From the NCBI GenBank assembly GCA_049652385.1, contig JBASDX010000004.1, positions 1 through 64,000 on the forward strand: a stretch of 64,000 nucleotides of DNA. The letters are read 5' to 3'. The position numbers were made by a program, and so were the translations under genes. The DNA comes from DMER64 sp049652385. GTDB taxonomy: Bacteria > Bacteroidota > Bacteroidia > Bacteroidales > UBA932. The notes under the pieces are model-generated. The model was not told the origin of the DNA. It worked only from the letters and a program-made list of their open reading frames with translations, and ran no database searches. Of this stretch, positions 7,254 through 17,109 are shown piece after piece. Within the stretch, counting starts at the first letter, position 1; each line of letters starts with the position of its first letter.

Positions 7254-8567
7254 TTATTGACCTATACCAATATAATGAATTCCTTTTTGTTCCAATTCAG
7301 ATCGGTTATATATGTTTCTCCCGTCTATAACCAGTTCATGACGCATTATGCTCTTGGATTTTACCCAGTCAGGGATTCTAAATTCCTTCCATTCTGTAAC
7401 AAGCAACAATGCATCTGAATTCTCCAGTGCTTCATACATATCATTGCAATAAACCACACTATCTCCTATTATTCTGCGACATTCTGGCATGGCAATAGGA
7501 TCATAAACTTTTATGGAGCATCCTTCATTTAGTAGATACCTTATAATAACAAGAGAAGGGGCTTCCCGCATATCATCGGTCTCGGGTTTAAAGGATAACC
7601 CCCATAACGCGATTTGTTTGCCTACAAGTGCTCCTTTATAATAATCTTTTAGTTTACGGTACAAGACAGATTTCTGGTGTTCATTTACTTCTTCAACAGC
7701 TTTGAGAACTTTCATCTCATATCCGTGGTGATCAGCAGTTTTAATAAGCGCTTTCACGTCCTTAGGGAAACAACTTCCTCCATAACCACAACCTGGATAA
7801 AGGAATTTATTTCCAATACGGGTATCAGACCCTATCCCCTTTCTAACCATGTTTACGTCTGCACCCAGTAATTCACAGAGATTGGCAATATCATTCATAA
7901 AAGAAATACGCGTTGCCAACATGGAATTCGCTGCATATTTGATCATTTCCGCAGAAGGCAGATCTGTAAAAAGCATTCTTTCACTGGATAACATAAAGGG
8001 TTTGTACAACCTTGTCATAATATCACGTGCTCTCTCACTTTCCACTCCAACTACCACTCTATCCGGTGACATGAAATCTTTAACAGCATTCCCTTCTTTT
8101 AAAAATTCAGGATTACTGGCTACATCAAAAGGAACAGATATTCCTCTCTGGTTAAGAGCATCGGTTATCTTAGCCTTGACCATTTGGGCAGTTCCTACAG
8201 GTACCGTACTTTTTGTAACTACTAAAACATACTTGTTCATATTCCTTCCAATAGTTTCAGCCACCTGCAAAACGTATTTCAAATCAGCTGAACCGTCCTC
8301 ATCGGGCGGGGTCCCAACGGCAGAAAAGATCACTTCTACTTTATCTAAACATGAAGCAAGATTTGTTTCAAAGGTCAAACGTCCAGCCTGAACGTTTCGT
8401 TTGACCATTTCTTCCAATCCAGGTTCGTAAATAGGGATAATACCCTTTTTCAGTTTTTCAATCTTTTCGATGTCGACATCAATGCAGGTTACATTAATCC
8501 CCATTTCTGAGAAACAGGTTCCGGTAACAAGACCGACATATCCTACTCCAACAATTGCGATATTCAT
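7254..8567 (-). CDS. ugd: UDP-glucose 6-dehydrogenase (copy 1)
   Basis: A 437-residue enzyme oxidising UDP-glucose to UDP-glucuronate with NAD+. GVGYVGLVTG (7-16) is the Rossmann motif, TKSTVPVGT and SNPEFLKEG are conserved, and the catalytic cysteine is C266 in GGSCFPKD. The full family length and all motifs are present. It is followed after 9 bp by a UDP-GlcA epimerase and preceded by rmlB copy 1, forming the distal sugar-nucleotide block of the locus. It is cytosolic and provides uronic acid donors. Confidence 0.93.
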   Translation of the reverse strand: MNIAIVGVGYVGLVTGTCFSEMGINVTCIDVDIEKIEKLKKGIIPIYEPGLEEMVKRNVQAGRLTFETNLASCLDKVEVIFSAVGTPPDEDGSADLKYVLQVAETIGRNMNKYVLVVTKSTVPVGTAQMVKAKITDALNQRGISVPFDVASNPEFLKEGNAVKDFMSPDRVVVGVESERARDIMTRLYKPFMLSSERMLFTDLPSAEMIKYAANSMLATRISFMNDIANLCELLGADVNMVRKGIGSDTRIGNKFLYPGCGYGGSCFPKDVKALIKTADHHGYEMKVLKAVEEVNEHQKSVLYRKLKDYYKGALVGKQIALWGLSFKPETDDMREAPSLVIIRYLLNEGCSIKVYDPIAMPECRRIIGDSVVYCNDMYEALENSDALLLVTEWKEFRIPDWVKSKSIMRHELVIDGRNIYNRSELEQKGIHYIGIGQ

Positions 8568-8581
8568 AATGATTTATTTTT

Positions 8582-9640
8582 TTATCTATTAGTATACATG
8601 CTTTCGTAGTACTTTTGATAATCACCGCTTGTAATACGATCCATCCAGGCTTGATTTTCTAAATACCATTTAACTGTTTTTTCAATCCCTTCTTCAAATT
8701 GTAAAGATGGTTCCCATCCAAGTTCGTTTTTCAATTTGGAAGAATCAATTGCATAACGCAAGTCATGTCCGGGACGATCTGTAACATAGGTGATTAATTT
8801 TTCCGAGGTACCCGGTCTACGTCCCAGGAGTCTGTCAACTGTAGAAATAATCACTTTTATCAAGTCTATGTTTTTCCATTCGTTGAATCCCCCAATATTG
8901 TATGTATCACCCACTCTCCCTTTATGCAAGATAGCATCAATAGCCCTAGCATGATCCTCCACATATAGCCAATCCCTCACATTCTCTCCTTTTCCGTAAA
9001 CAGGGAGCGGTCTGTTATACCGAATATTGTTGATGAACAACGGTATTAATTTTTCAGGGAACTGGTACGGACCGTAATTATTACTGCAATTGCTTATCAC
9101 AATGGGTAATCCATATGTATCATGAAAAGCCCGCACAAAGTGATCACTACTGGCCTTGCTGGCCGAATAGGGAGAATGTGGGTTGTAGGGAGTTGTCTCA
9201 ATAAAGAAAGAATCATCAAATTCCAAAGCGCCATAGACCTCATCGGTCGATATATGGTAAAAACGTTTATTCTCATAGTTATCATCCCAACAAGTTCTGG
9301 CGGCTTGGAGCAAAGATAGTGTTCCCAAGACATTGGTTTTGGCAAAAGTAAACGGGTCTTTGATACTACGGTCTACATGACTTTCTGCGGCTAAATGAAT
9401 AACTGTATCTATACTATACTTTTTGAATATTTCAAGTACGATATCAAAATCACATATGTCGGCCTTTATAAATGTGTAATTCGGTTTTTGATCAATATCC
9501 CTCAAGTTTTCCAAATTACCTGCGTAAGTCAGTTTGTCCAGGTTAATAATCTGATATTCAGGGTAATTGTTCAAGGATCTTCTTACCACATGAGATCCTA
9601 TGAAACCAGCACCTCCGGTTATTAATACATTTTTCTTCAT
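8582..9640 (-). CDS. rfbB: dTDP-glucose 4,6-dehydratase (copy 1)
   Basis: The second step of dTDP-L-rhamnose synthesis. From the ATG at 9640 the protein starts MKKNVLITGGAGFIGSH, the NAD site; a longer reading starting at 9688 would run back through the rmlD stop region and is rejected. STDEVYG carries the catalytic Asp-Glu, and YSASKASSDHF the YxxxK pair. The length is 352 residues, normal for the family. It follows rmlD by 2 bp. Set 1 is ordered A-C-D-B; the second set at 38070-41456 is ordered A-B-C-D, so they come from different lineages. Confidence 0.93.
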   Translation of the reverse strand: MKKNVLITGGAGFIGSHVVRRSLNNYPEYQIINLDKLTYAGNLENLRDIDQKPNYTFIKADICDFDIVLEIFKKYSIDTVIHLAAESHVDRSIKDPFTFAKTNVLGTLSLLQAARTCWDDNYENKRFYHISTDEVYGALEFDDSFFIETTPYNPHSPYSASKASSDHFVRAFHDTYGLPIVISNCSNNYGPYQFPEKLIPLFINNIRYNRPLPVYGKGENVRDWLYVEDHARAIDAILHKGRVGDTYNIGGFNEWKNIDLIKVIISTVDRLLGRRPGTSEKLITYVTDRPGHDLRYAIDSSKLKNELGWEPSLQFEEGIEKTVKWYLENQAWMDRITSGDYQKYYESMYTNR

Positions 9641-9642
9641 AA

Positions 9643-10494
9643 TTATTGATTCAGAATTGAGAGACATTGAGCCAGCGATTCTTTCCAATAAGGCACTTTT
9701 ATTCCAATGCTTTTGATTTTTTCTTTTGATAAAACACTATAGGCCGGCCTTTTCGCAGGAGTCGGATATTGATTGGTCTCAATTGGATTTATATGCACTT
9801 TCACTCCTGAAAGAGCAAATATCTCATAAGCAAAATCATACCAGGACAATACTCCTTCGTTAGAATAATGATACAGATGATATCCGTTGAAACCATTGTC
9901 GATAATCTGCATAACGGCTAATGCCAGATCTGTTGCATAAGTTGGCGTCCCCACTTGATCATAAACCACATTAAGTGTATCCTTCGCTTTGCAAAGTCTA
10001 AGCATGGTTTTTACAAAATTATTACCAAATTCAGAATACAACCAGGCTGTTCTTATAATTACAGCATCACAGGCAGCTGAAGCAATGGCCAATTCCCCCT
10101 CCAACTTTGATTGTCCGTATGCTCCTTTCGGGTTTGTCGGATATGATTCTTTTATTGGCGATGTTGAATTCCCATCAAAAACATAATCTGTGGAAATATG
10201 AACAAGTTTCAGATAGTTTTCCTTGGCTACTTCAGACAAGATTTTTGGTCCATAAGCATTTATATGATATGCGAATTCTTTTTCTGTTTCTGCTTTATCA
10301 ACAGCTGTATAGGCTGCACAATTAATAATTACATCAATGGTATGTTTTTTTACAAGAGTATTTAATGCTTTTTTATTGGTAATATCAGTTTCAGGCAAAT
10401 CTGTAAAAAGAAAATTATGCTCTGAATGATTCTGGGATATTTTTTGAAAAGAACGTCCAAGTTGTCCTTCTGCACCTGTGATAAGTATATTCAT
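9643..10494 (-). CDS. rfbD: dTDP-4-dehydrorhamnose reductase (copy 1)
   Basis: The last step of dTDP-L-rhamnose synthesis, reducing the 4-keto group with NAD(P)H. MNILITGAEGQLG at the start is the nucleotide-binding motif; HISTDYVFDG and the YGQSKLEGE YxxxK pair are present. The start is taken at ATG 10494; a TTG two codons earlier is possible. The gene starts 2 bp after the rmlC stop and is followed by rmlB after 2 bp, so the set is tightly coupled. Confidence 0.92.
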   Translation of the reverse strand: MNILITGAEGQLGRSFQKISQNHSEHNFLFTDLPETDITNKKALNTLVKKHTIDVIINCAAYTAVDKAETEKEFAYHINAYGPKILSEVAKENYLKLVHISTDYVFDGNSTSPIKESYPTNPKGAYGQSKLEGELAIASAACDAVIIRTAWLYSEFGNNFVKTMLRLCKAKDTLNVVYDQVGTPTYATDLALAVMQIIDNGFNGYHLYHYSNEGVLSWYDFAYEIFALSGVKVHINPIETNQYPTPAKRPAYSVLSKEKIKSIGIKVPYWKESLAQCLSILNQ

Positions 10495-10496
10495 AA

Positions 10497-11045
10497 TCAA
10501 TCAAACAAATAAGCATTAGCTAATAAAGGAGCATGAATATCTTTATCCGAAAGTATCATTTTCTCTTTATCTATTGGCCATTTTATATCTAAAGTGGGAT
10601 CATTGAACAGGACACTTCCTTCTGCCTGGGGAGCATAGACATTATCTACTTTATACGTAAAAACCGCTTCATCACTTAGCACAAGATATGCATGCCCAAA
10701 ACCCTTGGGTACAAATAACTGATGTTTATTCTCATCACTTAATTCTACCATAACATATTGAGCAAATGTTGGTGAAGATTTTCTAAGATCAATTGCCACA
10801 TCAATTACTTTGCCTTTGAGCACCCTTACAAGTTTTGCCTGTGCATTGTCCCCTTTCTGGAAATGAATCCCCCTCAGTACTCCATATACTGATTTTGATT
10901 CGTTTTCCTGAACAACCTCAAATTTCCCGATCTTCGAATCTAAGATCTCTTTCTTGTATGATTCATAAAAGTAACCTCTTGCATCATAAAATACCTTTGG
11001 TTCAATAATTATAACACCAGGAATCTTTGTCGGAATTAAATTCAT
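10497..11045 (-). CDS. rfbC: dTDP-4-dehydrorhamnose 3,5-epimerase (copy 1)
   Basis: A 182-residue cupin epimerase acting between RmlB and RmlD. GVLRGIHFQKG holds the catalytic histidine region, and VPKGFGHAYLVLSD is the typical second motif. The N-terminus PGVIIIEPKVFYDARGYFYES is characteristic. It sits 7 bp after rmlA and 2 bp before rmlD. Normal length with no defect seen. Confidence 0.92.
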   Translation of the reverse strand: MNLIPTKIPGVIIIEPKVFYDARGYFYESYKKEILDSKIGKFEVVQENESKSVYGVLRGIHFQKGDNAQAKLVRVLKGKVIDVAIDLRKSSPTFAQYVMVELSDENKHQLFVPKGFGHAYLVLSDEAVFTYKVDNVYAPQAEGSVLFNDPTLDIKWPIDKEKMILSDKDIHAPLLANAYLFD

Positions 11046-11052
11046 ATTCTTC

Positions 11053-11913
11053 TTATACTAAATTTAATATGTACTGGCCATAAATGGTTTTTCCCAGTGA
11101 CTGACCTAATTTTTTCAATTGCTCATTATCTATCCAACCATTACGCCAGGCAATCTCTTCTATACATGCAATATAAAGCCCTTGCCTGTTCTGAACCGTG
11201 GCCACATAATTTGAGGCATCCAATAAAGCATCACTGTTTCCTGTATCCAGCCAGGCAAAACCGCGACCAAACAATTTCACCTTTAGGGACCCTTCTTCAA
11301 GATAGAGCTTGTTCAGGTCTGTTATTTCATATTCACCTCTTGCAGAAGGTTTAAGATTACGGGCTTTATCTGTTACTGTATGGTCATAGAAATACAAACC
11401 GGGTACTGCATAATTCGATTTGGGAATAGTCGGTTTTTCTTCTAAAGATATGACGTTATTATTCTTGTCAAATTCTACTACACCATAAGCACGTGGATCT
11501 TTCACATAATAGCCAAAAATACACGCTCCGTTATGAGTACTTGAAGCTTCCTGTAAAAGATTGGTAAACCCTTGTCCGTAAAACAGATTATCCCCTAAGA
11601 TTAAACAACCGGGACCACCCTCTAAAAATTCAGCTCCTAACACGAATGCCTGAGCCAATCCATTTGGGATTTCCTGAACCTTATACTTGAACTTCATACC
11701 TAATTCTTCTCCTGTCCCCAATAAGTCTCTGAACATAGGCAAATCTCTTGGTGTAGATATAATCAATATCTCCTTAACACCAGCTAACATTAGCGTTGAT
11801 AAAGGATAATAAATCATGGGTTTATCATACACAGGCATAATTTGTTTAGAAATTGCCTTAGATGATGGATACAAACGAGTAGCCGAACCACCGGCCAGGA
11901 TGATGCCTTTCAT
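11053..11913 (-). CDS. rfbA: Glucose-1-phosphate thymidylyltransferase (copy 1)
   Basis: A 286-residue first enzyme of the dTDP-rhamnose pathway, making dTDP-glucose from dTTP and glucose-1-phosphate. The signature is GGSATRLYPSSKAISKQ (usually GGSGTRL; the Gly to Ala change at the fourth position is unusual but conservative), followed by DKPMIYYPLSTLMLAG and LGDNLFYG. It is first in the rmlA-C-D-B order, directly downstream of a dehydrogenase remnant (11937-12320). Confidence 0.92.
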   Translation of the reverse strand: MKGIILAGGSATRLYPSSKAISKQIMPVYDKPMIYYPLSTLMLAGVKEILIISTPRDLPMFRDLLGTGEELGMKFKYKVQEIPNGLAQAFVLGAEFLEGGPGCLILGDNLFYGQGFTNLLQEASSTHNGACIFGYYVKDPRAYGVVEFDKNNNVISLEEKPTIPKSNYAVPGLYFYDHTVTDKARNLKPSARGEYEITDLNKLYLEEGSLKVKLFGRGFAWLDTGNSDALLDASNYVATVQNRQGLYIACIEEIAWRNGWIDNEQLKKLGQSLGKTIYGQYILNLV

Positions 11914-11936
11914 ATTTTTAAAATTGAGATGTTTCT

Positions 11937-12320
11937 TTATAACCGCCTGTCGGTGATGTTTGCGGGGAGGATGCCTTTGACGTCGTAGATGAGGGTGCCG
12001 GTGGATTTTAGTTGGGAGAGGTTGAGGGTGAGGAATTCTTTGTGGGCGACGGCCAGGATGATGGCGGCGTAGCCGTTGCTTTCGGGGAATTCAGAGAGGA
12101 TGGGGACTCCGTATTCGTGCATGATTTCTTCGGGTTTGGCCCAAGGATCATAGATGGTGACTTCAATGCCGAAATCGGTTAATTCTTTGTGGATGTCTAT
12201 GGCGCGGGTATTGCGGATGTCGGGACAGTTTTCCTTAAAGGTGATGCCAAGCATAAGGATTTTGGATCCTTTGACCGGTTTTTCTGCCTTGATCATCATT
12301 TTTACGACTTCGCTTCTGAT
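11937..12320 (-). pseudogene. C-terminal remnant of a UDP-N-acetylhexosamine dehydrogenase
   Basis: The last ~125 residues of a TviB/WbpA-type dehydrogenase (SEVVKMMIKAEKPVKG, LGITFKENCPDIRNTRAIDI, ending in YDVKGIL) without the NAD and catalytic domains. It matches the C-terminus of the full gene at 35621-36907. The upstream junction lies within the last codons of the WbuC-like gene, whose final residues are read from this DNA in another frame. No product is expected. It marks a deletion or recombination scar between the WbuC/transferase block and rml set 1. Confidence 0.8.
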
Positions 12321-12709
12321 ATCAAGATATCTTCTGGTTTTAGAGGAGCATATGGCCCGTCCTTCACCTCGTAGATCACGGTGCCGCTCTCCAATACCTC
12401 CAGCGTGTGCCACTGCCCTTCCGGTATATGCACTCCGTACACCTCGTCCGGTGCACTCACCCGAAATTCATCTGTGAGCACTCGCTCGTCGTTGTAGAAC
12501 AACACCCTGATGGCCCCCCGCAGCACGATATAGGTCTCCGCCGTATGGCGGTGTCGGTGTATCGGCAGCAGCGTACCCGGCTCCAGCGCGTTCAGCAACC
12601 GCTGCGCTTTCGCCTCCAGGCTGTCGTGCAGGTTGTAATTCATGCGCAGCCGCTCACTCGCCTTGGCCCGCTCCGTCACCTCATCCAGCAATTTCTTGTC
12701 AATAAGCAT
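12302..12709 (-). CDS. wbuC: WbuC-family cupin-fold metalloprotein
   Basis: A 135-residue cupin of the WbuC type found at the end of O-antigen/capsule loci. Metal-binding histidines are in IHRHRHTAETY, with a second set in PEGQWHTLEV. Its exact reaction is not established; it accompanies glycosyltransferase genes. The C-terminal ISEAKS comes from the neighbouring dehydrogenase remnant, so the native end may have been replaced. It follows the GlcNAc-1-P-transferase-like gene by 3 bp, so the two are co-transcribed. Confidence 0.8.
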   Translation of the reverse strand: MLIDKKLLDEVTERAKASERLRMNYNLHDSLEAKAQRLLNALEPGTLLPIHRHRHTAETYIVLRGAIRVLFYNDERVLTDEFRVSAPDEVYGVHIPEGQWHTLEVLESGTVIYEVKDGPYAPLKPEDILISEAKS

Positions 12710-12712
12710 CCG

Positions 12713-13678
12713 TCAAACATTATTGGTTTTCATCATTCTGAACTTCATTATGTAGAGTCCCATCAACAGCAGCAGCAGGATCACGAAGATGCCCCACCCC
12801 ATCAGCGGGTACAGCTGGATAATCAACGCCGAACAGAGCAGCTGCAGCCCGAAGTAGATCACCGACACCAACCTGTGCGGCATTCGCCTCTCGTTGGCCA
12901 GTATCTGGTAAAAGTGAAGCCGGTGCGCCTCCATGATATTCTGTTTCATATAGAGGCGATGCACGATGGTCATCACCGCATCCACCCCATACACCATCAG
13001 GAAGCCCAGCCATATCAGGTTCTCCGTCTTCACGATCAGCAACAGCAACAAGGTCACGATCCAGAAGGCGATGGCCACGCTCCCCACGTCGCCCGCGAAA
13101 CACCTCGCCCTCTTCCGGAAATTGAAGAAGAGGAACACCACTGACGCCAGCATCGGATACCATATCAGGTCCGGATGCACGAAGCTGCCATATGTCAGAT
13201 TCACGTATTGCAGCGATGACAGCACCGCGATGCTGTATAGACCCGTGATCCCGTTGATGCCATCCATGAAGTTATAGGCGTTCACGATGCCGATGAAGAC
13301 GATGTAACCAATCACAATGGCCCACCAGGGATAGATGCCGAACACCCCCGCCAGGTAAAAAGCGCAGCTCATTGCCAGCAGGTGAAACAGCAACCGCACC
13401 CGCTGTCCCAGGGAGACGATGTCGTCCACGAAGCTCACACCCGCGATCAGCGTGATGCCCGCGAAGAACCACAACCCCAGGGAAGAGAAATGAAACAGCA
13501 GGAACAGCAGCGCCGCCACCCACCAGATGATCCCCCCACCCCTTATGGTAATGTAATTGTGCGAACTCCGATCGTTTGGTTTGTCTATTATGTTGAACCG
13601 ATCCGCGATCCTGAAATAAAAAAGTTCTGCCGCAAGCAGCAAAACCAAGACTAAGCCATATGATAACAATGTACCCAT
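12713..13678 (-). CDS. Undecaprenyl-phosphate sugar-1-phosphate transferase (WbpL/WecA-like)
   Basis: A ~321-residue polytopic membrane enzyme of the MraY/WecA superfamily, transferring a HexNAc-1-phosphate to undecaprenyl phosphate to start the repeat unit. Visible motifs are FVDDI, NAYNFMDGINGITGLY, CFAGDVGS and a C-terminal HRLHFYQ. About ten hydrophobic segments are present. The ATG at 13678 is preferred to a TTG two codons upstream. It pairs with the SDR epimerase upstream, a common terminal block in Bacteroidales loci. A second initiating transferase lies at 55787-56875, supporting fusion of two loci. Confidence 0.85.
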   Translation of the reverse strand: MGTLLSYGLVLVLLLAAELFYFRIADRFNIIDKPNDRSSHNYITIRGGGIIWWVAALLFLLFHFSSLGLWFFAGITLIAGVSFVDDIVSLGQRVRLLFHLLAMSCAFYLAGVFGIYPWWAIVIGYIVFIGIVNAYNFMDGINGITGLYSIAVLSSLQYVNLTYGSFVHPDLIWYPMLASVVFLFFNFRKRARCFAGDVGSVAIAFWIVTLLLLLIVKTENLIWLGFLMVYGVDAVMTIVHRLYMKQNIMEAHRLHFYQILANERRMPHRLVSVIYFGLQLLCSALIIQLYPLMGWGIFVILLLLLMGLYIMKFRMMKTNNV

Positions 13679-13686
13679 ATTCAATT

Positions 13687-14634
13687 TTAACTGAAACTAT
13701 CCAGCGTTTTGCGCATCCCCTCCTTTGCCGATACCGGCATTTTGTCGATACCCAGTGCCTGTTTAATCTTGGCATTGCTAACCACATAGTTCTCCGTGAG
13801 CTTCCGCAACCGCTCTTTGTTCAGCGGCAGCTTCAAAGCCCCGCCAATGGCAGCAGCACCGTTCATCAATCCTTTCGGCAATTGCCAGATATGTGACTTT
13901 CTACCCACCGATTCACCAATCAATCGGATCAGTTCATTGGTCGATAACGACTCATCATCACCCACGTGATAGATCCCACTCTCAATGTTTTCCTTCACAA
14001 TCAGCTGCTCCACCACGTAAGAGATGTTCTCGATGGAACAGAACGAGCGACGGTTCTCATAGGCTCCCAGCGGCCAGGGAATCCCCTTCTTCACCACGCT
14101 GTACAGCAGGTTCAGGTTCCCCTTGTTCCCCGGACCATGTATCATGCACGGCCTCAAAATATATACTCTTTTATCTAATAGCTTATCGCTAACAGCTGAC
14201 AGCTTGCTTAATATATACTCCTCCGCCCTGATCTTCGATTCACCGTAGGGACCCACCGGCGCCGGTACAACATCCTCCTTCAGCACATCACCCGGCACAC
14301 TGTCCGCAGCCGCTTTCACCGAGCTGAAGAAGATAAACGTCCGCGCATCCGATTGCAGGAAATAGTCGAATATCTTTTGCGTGAGGCCGGTGTTCACATC
14401 AAAGTAAACCTGTGCTTCGCTCCTGTTCTTCGTGTCATGCGCCTTTCCCGCCAGATGCACAATTGCATCCACCGGAGGCACCTTGCCCAGTTCATCCCAG
14501 CCGTATATGTGCTCCACACCATCCTTTTCAGGCTGATGAATATCCAGTCCAACTATCTTGTGGTTCCTGAACCAGCTATTTGTGAAGTTGGTACCCACAA
14601 AGCCGTTGATACCGGTAATAAGAATTGATGCCAT
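13687..14634 (-). CDS. NAD-dependent sugar epimerase/dehydratase next to the initiating transferase
   Basis: A 315-residue extended SDR: ITGINGFVGTNF for NAD, HLAGKAHDTKN and the YxxxK pair in PYGESKIRAEE. Such genes accompany WbpL-type transferases and are annotated as UDP-GlcNAc/UDP-galactose 4-epimerase-like (WbpV-type); the substrate is inferred only from context. Its truncated relative at 18418-18894 shares the same N-terminal half, including KAHDTKN and PYGESKI. The base composition is richer in G+C than the genes at 14.7-31 kb. Confidence 0.75.
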   Translation of the reverse strand: MASILITGINGFVGTNFTNSWFRNHKIVGLDIHQPEKDGVEHIYGWDELGKVPPVDAIVHLAGKAHDTKNRSEAQVYFDVNTGLTQKIFDYFLQSDARTFIFFSSVKAAADSVPGDVLKEDVVPAPVGPYGESKIRAEEYILSKLSAVSDKLLDKRVYILRPCMIHGPGNKGNLNLLYSVVKKGIPWPLGAYENRRSFCSIENISYVVEQLIVKENIESGIYHVGDDESLSTNELIRLIGESVGRKSHIWQLPKGLMNGAAAIGGALKLPLNKERLRKLTENYVVSNAKIKQALGIDKMPVSAKEGMRKTLDSFS

Positions 14635-14686
14635 TTAGAACTGTATTTTTTCCACTATGAAAGAGGAATTAAGTTGTTGTTTTCAT

Positions 14687-16000
14687 TTAAAACCCAATAC
14701 CGTAATAAACAAAGCCCGAATTTACGATAACAGATCTGTCGAAAATATTTCTACCGTCAAGAACCACAGGAGTTTTCATAGTTCTTTTTAATATATTCCA
14801 ACTTGGTAATCTGAATTCATTCCATTCGGTAACGACTATCAAAGCATCAGCATCAAGAGTTGCATCATACATATCTGATGCATATTCAATGGTATCACCT
14901 ATCCTTCTTCTACATTCATTTATTGCAATTGGATCATATGCTTTGATAGTACCTCCATTTTTAAGAATCTCTTCAATCAAAACCAATGACGGGGCCTCTC
15001 TCATATCATCTGTTTCAGGTTTGAATGAAAGACCCCACAATGCGATTCGTTTATTTGATATATCACCATTAAAATGATTCATTAGTTTTTTAAAAAGTAC
15101 CTTTTTTTGATTGTCATTTACATCTTCTACAGCTTTCAATACTTGCATAGAATAACCCATCTTATCAGCTGTTTTTATCAGGGCCTTTACATCCTTTGGA
15201 AAACACGAACCACCGTATCCACAACCCGGGTATAAGAACTTACTTCCAATGCGACTATCAGAGCCGATTCCTTTTCTTACCATATTCACATCTGCTCCAA
15301 CCAACTCGCTCAAGTTTGCGATATCGTTCATGAAACTTATACGAGTCGCCAGCATTGCGTTTGCCGCATATTTAATCATTTCTGCGCTAGGAATATCAGT
15401 AAATATCATTCTGTAATTGTTCATCATGAAAGGCTTATATAACTTCTCCATGATCTCTTTTGCCCTTTCAGATTCTACTCCTACAACAACACGATCTGGT
15501 TTCATAAAATCATTTACAGCATCACCCTCTTTTAAAAACTCAGGATTAGAAGCAATATCAAATTCAATATCCAAACCTCGTTTATCAAGCTCTTCCTGGA
15601 TAACTGCCTTGACTTTTTGCGCCGTACCTACTGGAACAGTACTTTTAGTGACAACCAATATATACTTGTTTATATTTTTCCCTATTGTTCTTGCAACGTC
15701 AAGAACATAACTCAAGTCTGCACCACCATCTTCATCAGGTGGAGTTCCAACGGCACTAAACACAATGTCAACCTCATCCAGTAAGTCGGTTAAGTCAGTT
15801 GTAAAATTTAAACGACCTGATTTATAATTTCTGTGAACCAATTCTTCTAAACCAGGTTCATAAATAGGAATAATCCCATTTTTAAGGTTCTTAATTTTAT
15901 CCTTTTGAATATCAACACATGTAACATTCACTCCCATCTCAGAAAAACAAGTACCTGTCACCAGGCCAACATAGCCGGTACCAATTATTGCAATATTCAT
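14687..16000 (-). CDS. ugd: UDP-glucose 6-dehydrogenase (copy 2)
   Basis: A 437-residue enzyme; the GTGYVGLVTG nucleotide site, TKSTVPVGT and the C266 nucleophile in GGSCFPKD are intact. It makes UDP-GlcA. It is followed upstream in the transcript by epimerase copy 2 (29-bp gap), the same two-gene unit as copies 1 and 3. The DNA is A+T-rich compared with the preceding 12.3-14.6 kb block, and its sequence differs from copy 1 throughout, pointing to a separate origin. Confidence 0.92.
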   Translation of the reverse strand: MNIAIIGTGYVGLVTGTCFSEMGVNVTCVDIQKDKIKNLKNGIIPIYEPGLEELVHRNYKSGRLNFTTDLTDLLDEVDIVFSAVGTPPDEDGGADLSYVLDVARTIGKNINKYILVVTKSTVPVGTAQKVKAVIQEELDKRGLDIEFDIASNPEFLKEGDAVNDFMKPDRVVVGVESERAKEIMEKLYKPFMMNNYRMIFTDIPSAEMIKYAANAMLATRISFMNDIANLSELVGADVNMVRKGIGSDSRIGSKFLYPGCGYGGSCFPKDVKALIKTADKMGYSMQVLKAVEDVNDNQKKVLFKKLMNHFNGDISNKRIALWGLSFKPETDDMREAPSLVLIEEILKNGGTIKAYDPIAINECRRRIGDTIEYASDMYDATLDADALIVVTEWNEFRLPSWNILKRTMKTPVVLDGRNIFDRSVIVNSGFVYYGIGF

Positions 16001-16029
16001 ATCAAATCAATATTTAATTATTACTCCTA

Positions 16030-17085
16030 TTATATCTGATAAAAAGATCTATACCAATCTACAGTTTTCTTAACGCCTACGTTCAAATCAGTTTTAGGTA
16101 TGAAACCTAAGTCATTTTGTAGAGCAGTTGTATCTGCATAAGTCTGATAAACATCTCCCATTTGCATAGGTAAAAATTCTTTTTTACTAACTACACCAAT
16201 TGCATTTTCAATAGCTGTTATAAAATCCATTAATTTAATAGGTTTAGAATTCCCTATATTATAAACTCTATAAGGTGCAGAAGAACTTCCGGGATCAGAA
16301 TTAATATTATCCCACTGATCTGAACAAGTAGGTGGATGATTAATTACTCTTATAACACCATCAACAATATCATCAATATAAGTGAAATCCCGTAGCATAT
16401 TACCGTTATTGAATATTTTTATAGGACGGTAGTTTAGAATTGCATCGGTAAAGAGAAACGGTGACATATCAGGACGCCCCCAGGGGCCATATACAGTAAA
16501 AAAACGTAAACCGGTAGAAGGAATTTGATATAGATGACTGTATGAATGAGCCATTAACTCATTTGCTTTTTTGGTAGCTGCGTATAAACTTACAGGATGT
16601 GCAATGCTATCACTCTCCGAAAAAGGAACTTTGCCATTCAGTCCATACACACTACTAGAACTCGCATACACTAAATGCTTAATACTATTTTGTCTACAAC
16701 CTTCTAATATATTTAAAAAACCATCTATATTGCTCTGTATGTAAGCTGCGGGATTTTTAAGAGAATATCTAACCCCTGCTTGAGCTGCTAAGTTGATTAC
16801 AACATCAAACTTTTCATCATCAAAGAGTTTCTGGATGGAATCAGTTTCAACCAAATCGATTTGGTTGAAATTGAAATTAGAGTAGATTAAACTTTCTATA
16901 TATTTATTTTTTTCTATCTGTTTTTCTATTCCAAGTTCTTGTAAACGACCATATTTTAGATTTAAATCATAGTATGTATTTAGGTTATCGATTCCCACTA
17001 TGTTTATATTTGAATATTCTTCTAAGAGTCTTTTACATACATGAAAGCCAATAAAACCAGCAACCCCTGTTATTAAATATTTCAC
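16030..17085 (-). CDS. UDP-glucuronate 4-epimerase-type SDR (copy 2)
   Basis: A 351-residue SDR: GVAGFIGFHV at residues 7-16, SLYAATKKANELM with the YxxxK pair, and FFTVYGPWGRPDMSPF. It contains a slightly longer loop (CSDQWDNINSDPGSSSAPYR) than copy 1, near residue 265. It probably makes UDP-GalA from the product of ugd copy 2. It is the first gene after the IS3-damaged segment. Confidence 0.85.
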   Translation of the reverse strand: MKYLITGVAGFIGFHVCKRLLEEYSNINIVGIDNLNTYYDLNLKYGRLQELGIEKQIEKNKYIESLIYSNFNFNQIDLVETDSIQKLFDDEKFDVVINLAAQAGVRYSLKNPAAYIQSNIDGFLNILEGCRQNSIKHLVYASSSSVYGLNGKVPFSESDSIAHPVSLYAATKKANELMAHSYSHLYQIPSTGLRFFTVYGPWGRPDMSPFLFTDAILNYRPIKIFNNGNMLRDFTYIDDIVDGVIRVINHPPTCSDQWDNINSDPGSSSAPYRVYNIGNSKPIKLMDFITAIENAIGVVSKKEFLPMQMGDVYQTYADTTALQNDLGFIPKTDLNVGVKKTVDWYRSFYQI

Positions 17086-17109
17086 TTTTCGATATTTTTA
17101 TATTCCAAT